A stretch of DNA of 64,000 nucleotides from Argentina anserina (taxonomy: Eukaryota; Streptophyta; Magnoliopsida; Rosales; Rosaceae): contig NW_026089424.1 in NCBI RefSeq assembly GCF_933775445.1, forward strand, positions 186,001-250,000, read 5' to 3'. The position numbers were made by a program, and so were the translations under genes. Each line of letters begins with the position of its first letter. Position 1 is the first letter of the stretch. The notes under the pieces were generated by a model that ran no database searches, was not told where the DNA came from, and saw only the letters and a list, made by a program, of their open reading frames with translations. Of this stretch, positions 62,004 through 64,000 are shown one piece after another.

Positions 62004-64000
62004 ATGCGAGTTTCTATTGAATTTGAGAGTTTTGCAAGTGTGGGGAGTGTGTTTCTTTCAAACTGAGTATCTTTACATCGTTTGCGTATCTTTACTATTC
62101 CAATTGTGTATCTTTACATCGTTTGCGTATCTTTACTATTCCAATTGTGTATCTTTTCATTTCTCGTTTGAGTATCTTTCTGTAAGGCTTTCTGATGCGA
62201 GTTTCTATTGAATTTGAGAGTTTTGCAAGTGTGGGAGTGTGTTTCTTTCAAACTGAGTATCTTTACATCGTTTGCGTATCTTTACTATTCCAATTGTGTA
62301 TCTTTACATCGTTTGCGTATCTTTACTATTCCAATTGTGTATCTTTTCATTTCTCGTTTGAGTCTCTTTCTGTAAGGCTTCTGATGCGAGTTTCTATTGT
62401 ATTTGAGAGTTTTGCAAGTGTGGGAGTGTGTTTCTTTCAAACTGAGTATCTTTACATCGTTTGCGTATCTTTACTATTCCAATTGTGTATCTTTACATCG
62501 TTTGCGTATCTTTACTATTCCAATTGTGTATCTTTTCATTTCTCGTTTGAGTATCTTTCTGTAAGGCTTCTTATGCGAGTTTCTATTGTATTTGAGAGTT
62601 TTGCAAGTGTCGGAGTGTGTTTCATTCAAACTGAGTATCTTTACATCGTTTCGTATCTTTACTATTCCAATTGTGTATCTTTACATCGTTTGCGTATCTT
62701 TACTATTCCAATTGTGTATCTTTTCATTTCTCGTTTGAGTATTTTTCTGTAAGGCTTCTTATGCGAGTTTCTATTGTATTTGAGAGTTTTGCAAGTGTCG
62801 GAGTGTGTTTCTTTCAAACTGAGTATCTTTACATCGTTTGCGTATCTTTACTATTCCAATTGTGTATCTTTTCATTTCTCGTTTGACTATCTTTCTGTAA
62901 GGCTTTCTGATGCGAGTTTCTATTGAATTTGAGAGTTTTGCAAGTGTGGGAGTGTGTTTCTTTCAAACTGAGTATCTTTACATCGTTTGCGTATCTTTAC
63001 TATTCCAATTGTGTATCTTTTCATTTCTCGTTTGAGTATCTTTCTGTAAGGCTTTCTGATGCGAGTTTCTATTGAATTTGAGAGTTTTGCAAGTGTGGGA
63101 GTGTGTTTCTTTCAAACTGAGTATCTTTACATCGTTTGCGTATCTTTACTATTCCAATTGTGTATCTTTACATCGTTTGCGTATCTTTACTATTCCAATT
63201 GTGTTTTTTTTCATTTCTCGTTTGAGTATCTTGATGTAAGGCTTCTTATGCGAGTTTCTATTGTATTTGAGAGTTTTGCAAGTGTGGGAGTGTGTTTCTT
63301 TCAAACTGAGTATCTTTACATCGTTTGCGTATCTTTACTATTCCAATTGTGTATCTTTTTATTTCTCGTTTGGGTATCTTTCTGTAAGGCTTCTTATGCG
63401 AGTTTCTATTGTATTTGAGAGTTTTGCAAGTGTCGGAGTGTGTTTCTTTCAAACTGAGTATCTTTACACCGTTTTCGTATCTTTACTATTCCAATTGTGT
63501 ATCTTTTCATTTCTCGTTTGAGTATCTTTCTGTAAGGCTTCTGATGCGAGTTTCTATTGTATTTGAGAGTTTTGCAAGTGTGGGAGTGTGTTTCTTTCAA
63601 ACTAAGTATCTTTACATCGTTTGCGTATCTTTACTATTCCAATTGTGTATCTTTTCATTTCTCGTTTGAGTATATTTATGTAAGGCTTCTTATGCGAGTT
63701 TCTATTGTATTTGAGAGTTTTGCAAGTGTGGGAGTGTGTTTCTTTCAAACTGAGTATCTTTACATCGTTTGCGTATCTTTACTATTCCAATTGTGTATCT
63801 TTTCATTTCTCGTTTGAGTATCTTTCTGTAAGGCTTTCTGATGCGAGTTTCTATTGAATTTGAGAGTTTTGCAAGTGTGGGAGTGTGTTTCTTTCAAACT
63901 GAGTATCTTTACATCGTTTGCGTATCTTTACTATTCCAATTGTGTATCTTTACATCGTTTGCGTATCTTTACTATTCCAATTGTGTATCTTTTCATTTCT
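62004..64000 (+). repeat. 5367-bp HOR, copy 2, cut by the window end
   Basis: Repeats copy 1 from 56637 with the same monomer order (191, 189, 189, 188, 149, 149, 189, 148, 148, 148, 149, then a long monomer cut at 64000). The 8-T run, GTTTGGGTATC, CACCGTTTTCG and AACTAAG markers are all present at +5367. Differences are CGTTTGCG instead of CGTTTTCG in the first monomer, CATTTCTCG instead of CAATTCTCG near 57507 in copy 1, and GTATATTTATG near 63671. Confidence 0.88.
63841..64000 (+). repeat. Long monomer cut by the window end
   Basis: The last 160 bases are the start of a long monomer (GAATTTG type, two 41-bp segments), ending inside the TTTTCATTTCTCG piece. The array continues downstream. 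This monomer is also part of the second 5367-bp HOR copy. Confidence 0.95.

Larger units (their letters stand above)
1..64000 (+). repeat. Satellite DNA array, 149/190-bp dimorphic monomer
   Basis: The entire window is head-to-tail copies of one monomer family, all in the same orientation, with about 376 complete monomers by hand count. Every monomer carries the same landmarks in the same order: ATGCGAG, GAGAGTTTTGCAAGTG, TTTCAAACTGA, one to three 41-bp segments, TTTTCATTTCTCG, then CTGTAAGGCTT. Monomers are 148-150 bp, 188-191 bp or 230 bp. Neighbours differ by only a few substitutions or 1-bp indels. There are no Ns, inversions or inserted transposons, and no stretch of non-repeat sequence. 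No protein-coding gene, tRNA or rRNA was found; open frames on both strands are by-products of the repeat. Size and organisation fit eukaryotic heterochromatic satellite DNA, but I do not recognise the family and cannot assign a species. Both edges cut through a monomer, so the array is longer than the window. Confidence 0.97.

Noticed and set aside
126..63817. Many open reading frames of 64-230 codons on both strands, some with several in-frame copies of a hydrophobic Phe/Tyr/Cys-rich repeat
   Set aside because: They follow the repeat, not selection on protein. Only 189-bp monomers are a multiple of three; 148, 149, 190 and 191 bp shift the frame, so frames break at ordinary monomer changes. 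Overlapping frames on both strands are equally open, and copies differ freely by 1-bp indels. Many of the frames also need TTG or GTG as start.
1..64000. CRISPR array
   Set aside because: Repeats are 149-190 bp with no unique spacers between them. The sequence between any two conserved words is itself repeated.
1..64000. CENP-B box
   Set aside because: I looked for the core pattern NTTCGNNNNANNCGGGN on both strands of the monomer. There is no CGGG or CCCG in the consensus, so no box.
1..64000. Telomeric repeat tract
   Set aside because: No runs of TTAGGG, TTTAGGG, TTAGG or their complements. The short internal unit is GTATCTTT at 19-23-bp spacing.
1..64000. rRNA or tRNA gene cluster
   Set aside because: The monomer is too short for an rRNA unit, has no recognisable A-box/B-box pair or cloverleaf, and is too T-rich on one strand.
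1..64000. Bacterial or phage repeat region
   Set aside because: There is no coding sequence at all in 64 kb and hundreds of tandem 149/190-bp copies with nested HORs, which does not fit a prokaryotic genome.

Overview
The whole window is one uninterrupted head-to-tail satellite DNA array. From first to last base it consists of copies of a single repeat family in one orientation. I found no unique flanking sequence, no gene, no RNA gene and no mobile-element insertion. By my hand count there are about 376 complete monomers plus a cut monomer at each end, so the array continues beyond both edges. A 64 kb array of 150-190 bp monomers with nested higher-order structure is typical of eukaryotic centromeric, pericentromeric or subtelomeric heterochromatin and is not known from bacteria or archaea. 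I do not recognise the family, and I cannot name the species or even the kingdom from it.

Monomer architecture (phase set arbitrarily at the ATGCGAG in each monomer). The monomer exists in two main sizes, short (148-150 bp) and long (188-191 bp). They differ by exactly one extra copy of a 41-bp internal segment. Four monomers of 230 bp carry three copies. The 41-bp segment is itself two diverged pieces of 19 and 22 bp, each starting GTATCTTT. A 23-bp piece and the 85-bp rest of the monomer start with the same octamer. The array therefore has at least four nested levels: about 20 bp, 41 bp, 149/190 bp, and higher-order repeats (HORs) of 338 bp to 5.4 kb. A long monomer is about 34% GC, and the + strand is T-rich (about 47% T, 19% A).

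Layout. 1-5321: irregular dimer and tetramer section (338-bp and 717-bp periods). 5322-16586: HORs of 3002 and 1689 bp. 16587-17556: a duplicated 485-bp trimer. 17557-31239: a 19-monomer HOR of about 3.23-3.27 kb in full, deleted (2028 bp) and expanded versions. 31240-38098: a 1013-bp hexamer HOR and its rearranged forms, with a 3565-bp larger period. 38099-45352: a 2931-bp HOR. 45353-50683: a mosaic of earlier blocks with a 525-bp tandem duplication. 50684-52479: 486-bp trimers. 52480-56636: mosaic with 2.1-kb segmental repeats. 56637-64000: a 5367-bp HOR whose second copy is cut by the window end, with an internal 2177-bp repeat.

Nothing here behaves as genes working together. Open reading frames occur on both strands only because the monomer has few stop codons in some frames, and because 189-bp monomers are a multiple of three while 148-, 149-, 190- and 191-bp monomers are not. 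The biological content is the array itself: a record of repeated unequal exchange and segmental amplification, with possible chromatin or centromere roles that sequence alone cannot prove. All distances and counts were read by hand from marker positions; percentage identities were not computed.
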